DNA from: Liolophura sinensis
Lineage: Eukaryota; Mollusca; Polyplacophora; Chitonida; Chitonidae
Direction: 5' to 3'
Length of the DNA stretch: 64,000 bases
Assembly (NCBI RefSeq): GCF_032854445.1
Contig: NC_088297.1
Location: forward strand, 24,193,127-24,257,126
Shown here: positions 35,250-47,505 of the stretch, in pieces
Position numbering within the stretch: the first letter of the stretch is position 1
Layout: every line of letters begins with the position of its first letter
Notes under the pieces: generated by a model
What the model was told of the DNA's origin: nothing
What the model saw: the letters and a program-made list of their open reading frames with translations, nothing else
The model's database searches: none
Made by a program: the position numbers and the translations under genes

Positions 35250-36365
35250 GTACTCCAATCACGACTGTTTTAATTTTTATTTTTTAATGTATACTGGACT
35301 CAGTCAATGTTGCCTCCGAAAGGTCGCTGCATGAATCCCATCCAATCTGTTGTGGGGCTGTGGGGCTGTGGGTATGTGAATACCATTCCATCAGCTAATA
35401 CGCCGTGCTTGTCCAAGGAAGCCTTGTTTTCAGTAGGAAATCTAGGACAAATTTAAGTATTGTTACATGTAGAAAGATCACGGGGTTCTCCTGCACGTAC
35501 TCCTGTCTAGGGAGATGTTTAGAGTTTCACTATTTACTGGAAAACATGGAATCTATGTGTCTAAACAGACATTTATACACTAGGTGTCAACCAAAATGGA
35601 TGTTCCGGGTCAATAATTGCAATGCCAATACCCAAAACGACGTTTAACACAAATTACCAAAGAACTAAGAAATGCTGCAGCTGGTTTAATTTCGCCCAAT
35701 AGAACTGGGAAGTTAACCATGTGTCATAGATCATATACGTTTGCAATTTATCACTAAATCATTTCAAATAAACCCATAACCCATTTTTGGCTGAGGCAGT
35801 GACGTCATGGTGTTTGTGTATTCCTGCCTTTTATTTATTTGCTTGTGGTTTAGGCAACAAAAGCGGTCGACGGTGAAGATTTCTTTTCGTTTATGCAACA
35901 AAAGCGATCGACGGTGATGATTGCTTGTCTTCCATCAATATCACCTACGTCTCACTCGGGAAAGTTGGCAAGTGATACACACCATGGGGTTTATAGGTGC
36001 ATGAGGCTGGGAGAGAGGGCTGTGGGAACGTTCTGCAGGAGGAAGAGGGGAAGGGGGCGGGGGGTGAATGTTAGGATAGGCTCTGACGACAGCCGCTCTG
36101 ATTAACTCTGTAATCAGGCTAAACTCCACTGGATATAACAGCGTGAAGCTGTGAAAGGAACCTTGTCACAAAGTAACCATTATCGATAGTGCGCTGATTA
36201 TTAGATGTCCCAGCATTACTGACTTAATTCTCAAGGCTTGTCTCTCTCTTCTTTGTCACAAGCAGTTTTAATGAAAACTGGGCTGTGAAGAGTGTTGATC
36301 AGCCGCGGAATGTTTCTGGCTAACCAGGTATTAAGTGTGTTGAATTCTGGTCAAAACAATAGGAA
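35250..36365. other. Intergenic, no recognised feature
   Basis: A short imperfect duplication (CAACAAAAGCGGTCGACGGT and CAACAAAAGCGATCGACGGT near 35852 and 35896) is the only structure noticed. Confidence 0.4.
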
Positions 36366-36374
36366 ATATGTTTC

Positions 36375-36780
36375 CAGTTCGTGCTGATATTGATTATTTT
36401 CATTCGTGCTTTATATATTTATTATTCCAGTTCGTGCTGATATTTATTATCCCAGTTCGTGCTGATATTTGTTATTTCAATTCATGATGATATTTATTAT
36501 TCCAGTTCGTGTTCATAATTATTATATCATTTCGTGCTGATATTTCTGATTTCAATTCGGTTTGATATTTATTATTCCAGTTCGTGCCCATTTATTATAC
36601 CAGTTCGTGCTGATATTTGTTATTTTAATTTGTGTTGATATTTATTATATCAGTTCGTCCTCATATTTTTTATATCAATTCGTGTTGATATTTATTATTC
36701 CAGTTCGTGCTCTTATTTGTTACATCATTTCGTGTTCATATTTATTATATCAGTTCGTGCTGGTATTTCCCAACAACACG
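36375..36780. repeat. 25-bp tandem array
   Basis: About 15 units of CCAGTTCGTGCTGATATTTATTAT type, with ATCAATTCGTG variants. Confidence 0.85.
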
Positions 36781-37211
36781 ATTGTATAATTATGAATGAA
36801 CAAGGAAAAGGAATATAGCTGCCGTTCGTTGTCCATGAGTTTTATGATACTCTTCCAACACACTCAAGCAGTTAGAGGTTGGATACGTCACGGGAGGTTA
36901 CCGCAGCCAAATGGCACTCTGATTACCTCCCCAATCAAGCTACTCATCTCCACTCGGTCAAAAATGGTAAACTGTAAATGTAAGCAAATGAACTATTATC
37001 GACAGTGTGGTGTTTATTAAATTCGCTTCATCTTCCTCACCTTAATTACCATGGCTTTGCTCCGCCTGCTGCTTTTCATTAACAGTTCAATGACAACTGA
37101 CCTATGATAAGTCTTACATTAGCCCACAGGTTGATGGTAGCTAATCAGGCCTTAACTTTATGCAACAACTGGATTTGCAATCGTTTATTACACTGTAACA
37201 AATTACAGTGT

Positions 37212-37450
37212 AATTTTACAGTGAAACGTGCTGGTAATGTTGTGACCAGTTCTTGCCAGTGTAGATTTACAAGACGTGCTGTTTAATATTAAATTACAGT
37301 CAAAAGTGCTGGTAATTTTGTGACCAGTTCTTGTCAGTGGAGATTTACAAGACGTGCTGTTTAATATTAAATTACAGTCAAAACTGCTGGTAATTTTGTG
37401 ACCAGTTCTTGTCAGTGTAGATTTACAAGATGTGCTGTTTAATATTTACA
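37212..37450. repeat. 78-bp tandem array, ~3 copies
   Basis: AAATTACAGTCAAAAGTGCT, GGTAATTTTGTGACCAGTTC and GATTTACAAGACGTGCTG repeat with a 78-bp step (AAATTACAGT at 37291 and 37369). Confidence 0.85.
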
Positions 37451-37769
37451 CCCGAAATAGCAGTATATTTCCACATATACCATTGTAAATAATCAGTTAT
37501 CTCGATTGCAAGTTAACAAAATCTATATATCTACCAAGAATGCCAGTGTACATTTAAAGCGAAGTGCACTATAAATGGTCAGACCGCTACAGTTTTACAG
37601 ATAATGCCGTAAACACACATCGGCTGGAAAATGGTGTAAAATATTTACAACACGATTTACTGTAACAATATACAGTGCTTCAGGCTGTAGATTTGCATTC
37701 AGTTCTTACAGTGTATAGCTATGTAGGAAGTCGTTATTCTGAACTGCGTTTTAGGAGCTAATACAAGTA

Positions 37770-37889
37770 GTGCATACTTTGGGATGGGATATGGGGCATT
37801 GTCAGCTCGAGAGAAGGGATATTCACGAATATCACTCGTCGAGAGCTGACAATTCCTCGCAGGGGTCTATCCCATCCCACAGCATGCAC
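37770..37889. repeat. 120-bp imperfect palindrome
   Basis: The left arm GTGCATACTTTGGGATGGGA and the right arm (read inverted) GTGCATGCTGTGGGATGGGA pair. The inner arms ATTGTCAGCTCGAGAG and GAGAGCTGACAAT pair too. The centre is GATATTCACGAATATC. A MITE-like or cruciform-forming unit without coding capacity. Confidence 0.78.
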
Positions 37890-38275
37890 CATATGCTTTA
37901 TTGCACGGAAGAAAAAAAAACAGTTTACCTTTTCAGGTTGTGTTTAAATCGCCCTTTGTTTACTTTACGAACAAGCAGAGGTCGAACAGCTAACAAAGAG
38001 AGATAACTGATGTGGAATAAACGCACGAGATCAATGATAATGACGTATTACTTCTTGATAAAGTCATGTCATACAGTTTGGCAGGGTTATTTTTTTTCTA
38101 ACAAAAAGCCTGCTTAGAAAAAGTAATTGAAAATATACAATTACATACCTAAATCACCTAGGCCTATTTCTAATGTGCACATTACTTTTATAACACTTAA
38201 GGGATAAGTGTAAAAGGTGTTATAACACAAATACCATGGGTTTAAGGTAAAGGAAGAAAGATATGGTATATGTAT
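37890..38275. other. Intergenic, no recognised feature
   Basis: Contains an A run near 37912-37920 and an AGAGAGATAACT motif near 37997. Nothing else. Confidence 0.4.
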
Positions 38276-38279
38276 ACAC

Positions 38280-38425
38280 ATTGCAGCGGTCATGTGTATG
38301 GCTTGAGGAAACCGGTGTAAAACCATCGCCGTCTGTCTGATAACCCTCCAAACATAGAAGATGAATCTGCGAGAGCTGGATTCGAACCTGTGACCTCACA
38401 GGGATGTAAGCTGAAGTCAGAACAA
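38280..38425 (-). mobile_element. Second-family SINE fragment with B box
   Basis: On the minus strand GGTCACAGGTTCGAATCCAG is a good Pol III B box. CGGTTTCCTCAAGCCATACA downstream resembles the 3' half of the 57208 element. Confidence 0.5.
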
Positions 38426-39350
38426 TGGTTCAAGCGAAAGAATTCCGGAAAAACATGAGGAAAGGTATTAAGTTCAGCCAACACGATTTGCACCTGTTGA
38501 GATAGAGAAATACCGACGGAAGTTTAAAACCATCTTTACACTGTAAATATTTGAAGGAAAATGTAAAAAAATCTAATTCTGTGGTTTCTGGTTATTTCAT
38601 TGTGTATACAACTGAAGTGCATATGGCTGCCGGCAACAATGCATCTTTTCTTCACCCTTAATGTACCATAATCTCCCCACGCAGTCGAATGTTAGTATCT
38701 GTCGAGTAGCCAAAAATTGTTCTATTACTAAATCAATTTTGTTACAGTGTACATATACATCAGCATCATTTCTCGCATGGCAGCTCTTGCTATTGGTTGG
38801 ACTAGAACCTTACAGTATGGTGAAGTATATCAGCACAATGATTCAGGTAAAGCCACAAAGAACTAAGAAAGTACAAAAGTAAGAGTTTATGTGTAAGAAG
38901 GAGTCATGTAAAGATTAACAGTCAACAGGCATGATCAGACGAATCGAAACTTATGCAAAACCCTTACATAGCAGTGCTTCATCACAGAATTAACAAAGTC
39001 CTTTAAAGGAGTGGCATATCATGTCAGAGGAAAACCACATGAAACTCTACTGACACGAATTGATTTTCCGCTAATGTGATAAATCACAGAGGGTACAGGA
39101 ACGCGCGGTTCCTCGGAGAGGGTACAAGAAAGGGTACGATTCCTCAGATAGGGTGCAGGAATGCACGGTTAAAGTTAAAGTGTGCGTTGAAATTGAAATG
39201 TAATATCCCTTCTTAGATTTGTATGTTTGTCTTTGTATTTATCTTTTTGATATAAACTTATCGCATAACAAAATGATTCTTGTCGGTTTCATCCATCTTT
39301 CGAATTCCAGTATCACAAGCTGCACAACAAAACATTGTTACCTTTATGTC
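38426..39350. other. Intergenic, no recognised feature
   Basis: A short repeat of GAGGGTACAGGAACGCGCGG type (39089-39170) is present. Otherwise unremarkable. Confidence 0.4.
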
Positions 39351-39354
39351 CCAT

Positions 39355-39670
39355 GTATTCCGAACACGCACCAAAACAGGTACCGAACACGCACCGAACA
39401 CGCATCGAACACGCACCGACACAGGCACCGAACACGCACCGAACACGCATCAAAACAGGCACCGATCACGCATCAAAACAGGCACCGAACACGCATCAAA
39501 ACAGTCACCAAAACACGCACCGAAACAAGCACCGAAACAAGCACCGAACAGGTGCTCAGCAAATACGCATAAAGGAAATACACACAAAGGAGATATGCAC
39601 AAAGGAAATACGTGCAAAGGAAATACGCACAAAGGCAATACGCACACAGCAAACAAGAAAACAGGAAACA
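39355..39670. repeat. 12-bp and 15-bp adjoining arrays
   Basis: CGAACACGCACC / AAAACAGGCACC units (39355-39550) pass into AAAGGAAATACGCAC units (39565-39670). Open frames across it are low-complexity. Confidence 0.85.
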
Positions 39671-40019
39671 TAAACACAACAAATACACATATGTGCTTGT
39701 CCCGTAGAAAGATAAACAATGGCCTGAAATGAGTAATACGTTAGTGGTTTAATTCGAGTACTCATTTTTAAGTGTACTGCTGTAACAAACCCTTGCGTAC
39801 AGCAAGTATAGTATGTATTAAATAGTGCAATTCCTTGTGGGTGAGGTAAACACCGCAACGTCGGTTCAGTAAACGTACCTTTTCAGAATACCAGATTTAT
39901 AGTTGCTCTAATTATCTTATCATCAGCATGATTGGTGCCATTCATTCTTTATGAGTTAGTAGTGAGAATAACAAAGACTCGAGTATGGAGGGCGGACACC
40001 GCAAAAAAAAAAAAAAATG

Positions 40020-40285
40020 AAAATCTCTCAAATGAAATAAGCATCTTCCAAACCGAAGAGGCATGTAGAGCCAAGTCAAATAAGCATCTACCAAACGGAA
40101 CAAACATCTCCCAAATAAAACAAGCATCACCCAAACAAACAAACATCTCCCGGATGGAAAAGCATCTTCCAAATCAAACGAGCATCTCCCAAATCGAATG
40201 GGGTTCTCCTAAACCAAGCAAGTATATGTCAAACCAGAGAAATGTCCGCCAGATAAGCATCTCCCAAACGGACTAGGCATCTTCC
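40020..40285. repeat. ~20-bp array, inverse of the 43.7-44.5-kb array
   Basis: Units such as CATCTCCCAAACCAAACAAG recur about 12 times with variation. The complement is the GCTTGTTTGGTTTGGGAGAT unit of 43690-44475. Confidence 0.75.
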
Positions 40286-40898
40286 GGATAAAGCTAAGTA
40301 GCAGAAGGACACAGACCCCATTACAACTTCCGTTTTTCGGTAGGACGATTGTAGTTCTGTGAATTTTAGGGTATAAAGTCTTTTTTTGCTCCCAGGCGTC
40401 CATTTTTTTGTACAGGTGCATGCTTGGTCTTAAAATGCTGGAAACTGTCTAAACTTTGAGGAGGTATGAGCTTTATTCATGAAAGTTTGAAAGTCTGGGT
40501 GAGAGGACACAAGGTGTGAGGTAGTGATGAGGCTGCGAGTGACGTCCCCTTGGCGTTGCTAGGCACGCCTTCCAGCTGCCCGCATGGAAAGGTCCAGATT
40601 TTGACGGTCAACCTATGCCAAGATTTTTATGGCTTGTTTCTCACAGGCTGGGCCAGGTATGCACCAAAGCTTATTGGCCACGGAATGTTTGGGACTGAGC
40701 TACAGCGCTAGAGGTTAACATTGTCGCTTATGGAAAATTAATGGGGGTCTGAGGCCAGAAGCAACTTTCGTTAACAGACAGAGGGCGCTTTTTGTCACCT
40801 AAAACAGGGGAGGTAATTAACTGGACTGGGTAAATGAGTTCAGTAATCAAACATTGCCAACTTGCTCGGTCTTGTGGGACAATGTGTATCAAAATGCC

Positions 40899-40902
<4 letters not shown>
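40286..40902. other. Intergenic, no recognised feature
   Basis: An AGGGGAGGTAATTA motif occurs at 40806 after an AGAGGGCGCT motif at 40780. Otherwise unrecognised. Confidence 0.35.

Positions 40903-40959
<57 letters not shown>
40903..40959. repeat. (TA)n microsatellite
   Basis: A pure alternating TA run of about 56 bp. Confidence 0.97.
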
Positions 40960-40962
<3 letters not shown>

Positions 40963-41876
40963 ACTATTGATCATGAGCCTAACAGCTGACTATGTAATTG
41001 CATTCAGGTGTTTGCAGGTCCCTACCATTTTAATTCTAATAGATGTACTATAATGGGGTGGGGCACAGGTTATGGTTCGGTTCTTTCTACATTTAATTTC
41101 TGATTACTGTATAACATTAGACCCGACTCTTGGGAAATAAAAGTGCTTGTATATTGTTGTTATTTTGTATTACGTCATTCATTATTGTTAGCCTTGAACT
41201 GCTCCCCTCGGCATGACAATAATAAAACTTTACGTTGTGATCTGTTGTGTAGGCCTGGGTGTATAAACTAATGTGATTGCAAAGTATAATGTAGTGCCTT
41301 TATATAAGTACTGATATCAACGTATACACTGCTGATGAACTCTTGCCTTATTTCATGGCATTCATAACAATGAAATTAGTGCCTGTATATTGAATGCACG
41401 CTTCATTTATATTAATAGACGTATGTATAAGTCACTATACTTGTAGACCATGCTTCTAGTATATTAAACCACAAACACACATGGGTCTACTTTAATGACA
41501 TTTGAAGTTTTATATTTTATGCTTTACTCCGACTGGACTGTCCCTGACTCATTATGTAACTGTATAATATTGTTGAATATTTGTACTGTTGATGTCGATT
41601 ATTGTTTCTAATCTTCAAACATTATTATAGAACATATAACCAGGCTTATTATAAGTACTTTCCAAACACTAGCCTATGTTCGGCATCCCCTGTAACCCAG
41701 GCTACGTGAGTATTGTGGGTGCACTGTAAATTCGTGGTCAACAGTCAATAAATGCGCAGTGGTATGCTCAGGGCTAAAAAAGTAAAGAAACATTGTTCCA
41801 ATACTGTGTTTATTTATACTGCAGCCTGAGATACGCTTTAACAGTATATCTGTTAGATTGTACTGTTTGCCTCGGT
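40960..41876. other. Intergenic, AT-rich, no recognised feature
   Basis: AT-rich unique-looking sequence. No coding signal was recognised. Confidence 0.4.
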
Positions 41877-41884
41877 GCACTGTT

Positions 41885-43430
41885 GTGTACGGAATCGTAA
41901 AAGTGACATAAAAAAAGAATTTGGAAGAGAGAAAAAAATTACATAGTGAAAAAAAAATTTTGGAAAAGAATTTTTTTTAATATCCCATAAAAACCCCGTC
42001 TAAGTGACTTGGTGAAAAAAATTTTGGAAGAGAGAAAAAAAAATGACGTGAAAAAAATTTTTTTTGGAAGAGAATTTTTTAAACCCCAACTTCACAAGTC
42101 ATAATTGACCAATTATAATTAAAGGTTAGGGGTTATCTGTATCAAGAGAGATACTGCCTGGTTTTCAGGGGCATTATACATTTGCAAATGAACTTTTGTG
42201 GCTTGCAAATTATACTTTCTCAGTCTCAAAATGTTCTTTTAGACGAGGGGCCTCCGTGGCTCACTTTGTTAGCGCGCTAACGCAGCGTAATGGCCCAGGA
42301 GTCTCTCACCAATGCGGTCGCTGTGAGTTCAACTCCAGCTCATGCTGGCTTCCTCTCCGGCTGTTCGTGGGAAGGTCTTTCAGCAACCTGCGGATGGTCG
42401 AGGGTTTCCGCCCTCCCCCCGGGCTCTGCACGGTTTCCGCCCACTATAATGCTTGCCGCCGTCATAGAAGTGAAATATTCTTGAGTACGGCGTAAAACAC
42501 CAATCAAATAAATGAATAAGTTAATAAATATTTTAGACGACGAGGAACGCCGACACGATTTATGGTATAACCACCAACAGTCTGGAATAATTATTAATAA
42601 AGCAAACATTTAACCAAATAACACCATAAGTTTAAAACTTATCACAGCCGTCATCACACATGTATGTGACATATGGTCTTTGGTCCTAATGTATATATAG
42701 CTTGCCTTAGTTCGACCCTGTCTGGATCAAGTACATGAATTCGAATAGTCTCTCACATATAGCTGTTACAGCCGAGATGGAAAGAAATCACCTAGGCTAT
42801 GTGAGGGCGGAGCTGCACCATGTATTTTGTATTTTTTTTTTTTTTTTAGTCCAGATGTGTCACTTTGAATCTATTAATAAGCTACCTCGCTGATATAGGA
42901 AAATGCATTGCCCGGCTTAAACAATTCGGTTTATAACGATGTGCTCCTTTGTTCTTTCAGTACGTCACTGTTTCCGCGCAGATCAAGTCGTGCCCGTCAA
43001 GCAAAGTCGTACATGTACATGAAGTTCATAAGCACTGCAGCGTGACAGCTGAGAATATGTGTTTTTAAACAGATTGGACTTGACATATGTGAGCGATTAT
43101 GTCAATTGTAGTCCCTCGTCTTGATTTAAAATACAAGTTATTTATCTCCTGGTAAGACCCTAGTCAAAACATGTAGGTATCAGTGAGAGATGCTCGTTTG
43201 TGGCTGGCATATTGGCTATTTGATGGAAAACGATCTGCGATTGGCCAATAAAGTAAACTCAGGACGCCGACTTGTAAACTGAGGGCCCCGACATTAAAAG
43301 TCGGAGGTTAAAAAATTTTGTTCTCCTAACCCAAATTTTTTTCACCCTGTCTTTTTTTCACCTTCAAATTTTTTTTTCTCTTTCCAAAATTTAATTTTCA
43401 CCTTGTCACTTTTACGGCTCCATAGTTGTG
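41885..43430. mobile_element. Candidate DNA element with ~150-bp inverted termini
   Basis: The left part contains CGTAAAAGTGAC, AAAATTTTGGAAGAGAGAAA repeats and GAATTTTTTAAACCCC. The right part, read inverted, contains CGTAAAAGTGACAAGGTGAA, TTTTGGAAAGAGAAAAAAA and AAATTTTTTAACCTCC in the same order. The interior has no transposase-like frame and carries a nested SINE. Confidence 0.6.
42246..42530 (+). mobile_element. tRNA-derived SINE, full length, nested
   Basis: GGGGCCTCCGTGGCTCACTT, GTTAGCGCGCTAACGCAGCG, GTGAGTTCAACTCCAGCTCA, AGCAACCTGCGGATGGTCG and the standard tail. It sits inside the element flanked by inverted termini. Confidence 0.92.
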
Positions 43431-43689
43431 TGGTGCTCATCAAATATAGAACTTTTAAAGACCATGGGCACTACAGGGTAATCCTGTCGTCTAATTGGTT
43501 CAATGCGGCGGGAAAAAAAAGACAGTATATGATAAAATACAACAAACACTACAGATTGGATACACATTAAATATTTAACCTCTAACTTGTCAAATTATAT
43601 TGATTTTAATTCTGCTAAAAAAAGGGATAACCAGGCGATCAGTCTTATCCAACATACTCATTGTTGACAGACCCCAGTTTACTTAGCCT

Positions 43690-44475
43690 ATTTCGGATAT
43701 GCTTATTTGGTTTAGAAGATGCTTGTTTGCCAGACCTTTATTCGGTTTGGGAGACGCTTGTTTGGTTTTGCAGATGATTATTCGGCTTTGGAGATGCTGG
43801 TTTGATTTGGCACATGCTTGTTTGATTTGGGAAATGCCTATTCGGTTTGGGAAATGCTTGTTTGGTTTTGCAGATGACTATTCGGTTTTGGAGATGATTA
43901 TTCGACTTTAAAGATGCTGGTTTGGTTTGGCAGATGCTTGTTTGGTTTGGGAGATGCTTGTTTGGTTTGGCAGATGCTGGTTTGGTTTTGCAGATGATTA
44001 TTCGGCTTTGGAGATGCTGGTTTGATTTGGCACATGCTTGTTTGATTTGGGAAATGCCTATTCGGTTTGGGAAATGCTTGTTTGGTTTTGCAGATGACTA
44101 TTCGGTTTTGGAGATGATTATTCGACTTTAAAGATGCTGGTTTGGTTTGGCAGATGCTTGTTTGGTTTGGGAGATGCTGGTTTTGGTTTGCAGATGATTA
44201 TTCGGATTTGGAGATCCTTGTTTTTTAGGGGGAAATGATAATTCGCTTTGGGAGATGGTTGTTTGGTTTGGGAGATGATTCTTCGTTTTTAGAGATGCTT
44301 TTTTTTGAGAGAAATTCTCATTCGGTTTGAAATATACTTGTTTGGTCTGGGAGTTGCTTGTTTGGTCTGGGAGTTGTTTGGTCTGGGAGTTGCTTGTTTG
44401 GTCTGGGAGTTGCTTGTTTGGTCTGGGAGTTGCTTGTTTGGTGTGGCCGCAGAGGATTATTTGGCTTGTGAGATG
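43690..44475. repeat. 20-bp tandem array
   Basis: About 38 units of GATGCTTGTTTGGTTTGGGA type. A block of about 220 bp is duplicated (43767 onward and 43987 onward). The 44335-44445 part shifts to GGTCTGGGAGTTGCTTGTTT. Confidence 0.9.
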
Positions 44476-44694
44476 TTTGGGGTGATTCTTTAAGACGTGT
44501 TGCCATGGCAATGCCCAAAAGATGTATCTCTCTCCGCTGACACAGATATTGTATAGAATTGTTTGTACTTAATTCACAAAGCCGTAGTTCAGTTAAGTTG
44601 GACTGAACTGGGTGGATTTACACAAAGCGTTCATAACTGCCATAAGGAAGTAATGCAAGTGTATATTGCAGTTAGCCGTGACACTTTGATGATG

Positions 44695-44895
44695 TCAAAT
44701 GTATGTATGGATGCTTGCCGTTTTAAGTCGTATCAAACACTTTTTCGGACGTATGACCACGGGGAGTCATCAGGTATGTGTACATATACTGTGTCTTCTT
44801 GGGGCAGGGCGAGTCCATGGCAGCCAAAGTGCTTTTGTTGTTACGACCTTCGCCTTGCTGACGTCAGAACTTCACAGGCAACAAGATCTTGGTGT
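44695..44895 (+). mobile_element. 'cttgggtttaacgtcgtac' repeat family, diverged copy
   Basis: GTATGTATGGATGCTTGCCG, GTATCAAACACTTTTTCGGA, TATGACCACGGGGAGTCATC. Confidence 0.55.
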
Positions 44896-45274
44896 TAGAA
44901 CCAGGCTTATGAACATTAACATTATGTTTAGAAAAAAAGTATTCTTACTGCATTGTCCTTGCTATAATACAGACGTTCAACATAGCAATGCGTGGAGCTT
45001 GTGTTGTTACGTGTCACTAAAGAAAAGCAATTTTGGTAGCGAGTATGACTGAGTTTACAGTCAACTGAATATAGGTTGACTTGCTAAAAGAAACAGACTC
45101 TAGGAATTCAACCTCGCGCTTTGTGAATAATAAAAGCCTTTAGCTTGGTTTGTCCCCGATAACAAGGCTAAAAAATAACTTGTGTTTGAAAAATAACAGG
45201 TTGGAAAATACAAATAAAATTTAAAATAAAAGATGCTGATGGATGGAGTGGGCTGTTATGTTGGTAATATTGCA
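44896..45274. other. Intergenic, no recognised feature
   Basis: No structure recognised. Confidence 0.35.
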
Positions 45275-45390
45275 CACTTCCATGTCAGAGATAATATATC
45301 TGTAAGTGGCAAACTTCCCTGTCGGAGATAATGTATCTGTAGGTGGCAGACTTCCATGTCAGAGATAATGTATCTCTAGGTGTTGCACAT
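45275..45390. repeat. 37-bp array, 3 copies
   Basis: CTTCCATGTCAGAGATAATG plus TATCTGTAGGTGGCAGA, with starts at 45278, 45314 and 45351. Confidence 0.85.
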
Positions 45391-45799
45391 CATTAAAACA
45401 AAGTAGTCTCGGGCATGTTAACACTCTAGCCTGGATAAGGGATTATCGTCTGCGATCTATCATCTTTGAACTATTTCGCATAAATCATATCTAATTTCTT
45501 TCATTGACATACATAGTTAACCATCGTTGCAAGTTCAATTCAAAGGGTACTTTGAAGCATGGATTGTGAAGGTTTGATTAGGGCCTGCCCCATTTGAGCG
45601 GCCAAGATTTGTAACCGATTGGCTTGTAATTACGTTGACTACGCTGGTTTGGTCTACAGGAGGCGCGGGTCTTCACGAAGATGGTACTAAGGATAAGAAA
45701 AGCAGAGGATAAGATCAAGAGTGCCAGACTCTTCAGGAAGCAAGCCTATCCTCAATAGTAGATGAAATCCAGACTGCATGGGTCCGTTACCAACCCCGT

Positions 45800-46443
45800 C
45801 TTTGGGGTTATATTGTATGATAATGTTTTATTAGTTCTTGAACTTACCTGGTCAGTGCTGACCTACATTTTCCTCTTTGTGTGCGTAATACAATGCGCTG
45901 TAATTCAGTCAGCGCTTAGGATGTTCGTGTCATTGTAAATAGGGTGTACATTCTGAAAATATATATCAGTGTTTAAAACATGTTTACGATCAAACCATCC
46001 AGAATTTTCTTTACGTTAGTCTATAAATATGAGTGACGGAGTTGTGAAGCTCGCAGTCATTTACTCAAGTCTCCTTGAGAGCAGTCATATTTCCTGTCAT
46101 TCACTGTGAAGGATTTTACTGTGTTTGGACGACATCAGCTTTCACACCATTGGACATTTGTCATTTGTACTCCATTTTCGGCATGTAGCACAAGCATTTG
46201 TGAGCTTGTGTTTTGCCTTGGATTTGGACGCTGTCAACATTAAGAGATTATAAATTTTGTGATTATTTGTATTGTTTTGTATACTATTGTATTACTTGTC
46301 TATTTTGATCCAATGTCTGTATTGAGCTTATTCAAGCGTCTTTGTGTTCCTTTGTTTGATGTTGTGTAAGGCGTATCGTTGATCTGAGAGTTGAACAAGC
46401 CAACTGTTTCTCATCTTTACTCCCCGATAGTGGTACCCTTACA
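45800..46443 (+). mobile_element. Putative solo LTR, left border uncertain
   Basis: CTATAAATATGAGTGACGGA resembles a promoter. It is followed by a GC-richer stretch with TCTCCTTGAGAGCAGTCAT, then a T-rich zone and an end at GTGGTACCCTTACA. The last ~110 bp match 5751-5860 inverted, and both end in CA. No internal retroelement genes adjoin. I could not fix the 5' TG or a target duplication. Confidence 0.45.
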
Positions 46444-47420
46444 GGTTTGTTATTACTTAGACCTTCGCCCGTTGAGAACAAAAAAACGGAATCAAAAATT
46501 TTAATCCTTGCAGCTTTACTCGGTTTTATTATGGTCCTCAGACTTTAAGACTTTTTATCTGAATCGTAAAACAAAACTAACTACTGGTAGAAAAACAGAT
46601 GTGTCAAAGTCACCAACACAATAGTTAGGCGGTTACAAATTGTACACGCCTCCTCTCTGCTATTCCACCTTAATATACTGGACTAATACAGAGTGAGCAG
46701 AGGCCCGGTCACACAACTTTCTTCCCGGACTGCACGGATTGTTATTAGAAGAATGTTCGCCGATAGAAATTTTTGTTAAGATCTGTGAAACCCATTGGCG
46801 TGGAAATTCTCAGTATACCAAACATTAGAATCAGCTGGAATTGTGAAAGTAAATACAAACATCCACATAATAATTATAACAGGTATGTCGAACTGTACGT
46901 AGTAAATGAGTCCGATCGACTGAGCGATTCTGGGTTACCTAGGTATTCGTTTTATATCAGCATATAACGAGCGTAAAGAATACAATGTAGATCAAAGGCA
47001 AGGCTTTAATGGCGTGTCTGGTTTCAACACCTTAACAAAGTAGGACGAACGACAAACCCTCCTGCGCTGCCAGCGCAGCTGAAACATGAGAGTGAAGAAT
47101 GAAATTAGTATCGTCGCGACTGTGCAAATCAATACTGAAATCGGGAAGAGTGATATAATCATGCTAACTGTCAGAAGACACATGTCATTTCCCAATACAA
47201 AGATCAAAAGCCGCGTCCTGATCACGTCAGCTGTGTTAGCTTGACATGAACCGATAATGATCGACAAAGAGCTGACATGGTGCTATGGGATTGGGTGGGG
47301 TTGGAATGGGTGGTGTAGCTGGGGGAGGGAAGGAAACTTGGGGATGCTCACACATGTCAAAACTGCGCCTATATGAAAACCTGATTCTGCCCCCCAAAAC
47401 CACAACAAAAATCAGTCTTA
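46444..47420. other. Intergenic, no recognised feature
   Basis: A 91-codon minus frame at 46992-47267 has a hydrophobic stretch but no family resemblance. Confidence 0.35.
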
Positions 47421-47424
47421 GCGT

Positions 47425-47505
47425 CAAGCATCGCACTCGTATACAATAAATGAGCGTTCCAAGTCGATACTCGCAAGTTACACTTCCAAAACAACCAAAA
47501 ACACT
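47425..47505 (-). repeat. Dispersed repeat, pair with 4705-4790
   Basis: On the minus strand GTTGTTTTGGAAGTGTAACT and CGACTTGGAACGCTC match the copy in the receptor intron. Confidence 0.5.

Noticed and set aside
46992-47267. 91-codon minus-strand frame with hydrophobic stretch
   Set aside because: No family resemblance, no splice-site context linking it to a gene, and a composition typical of AT-rich intergenic sequence.
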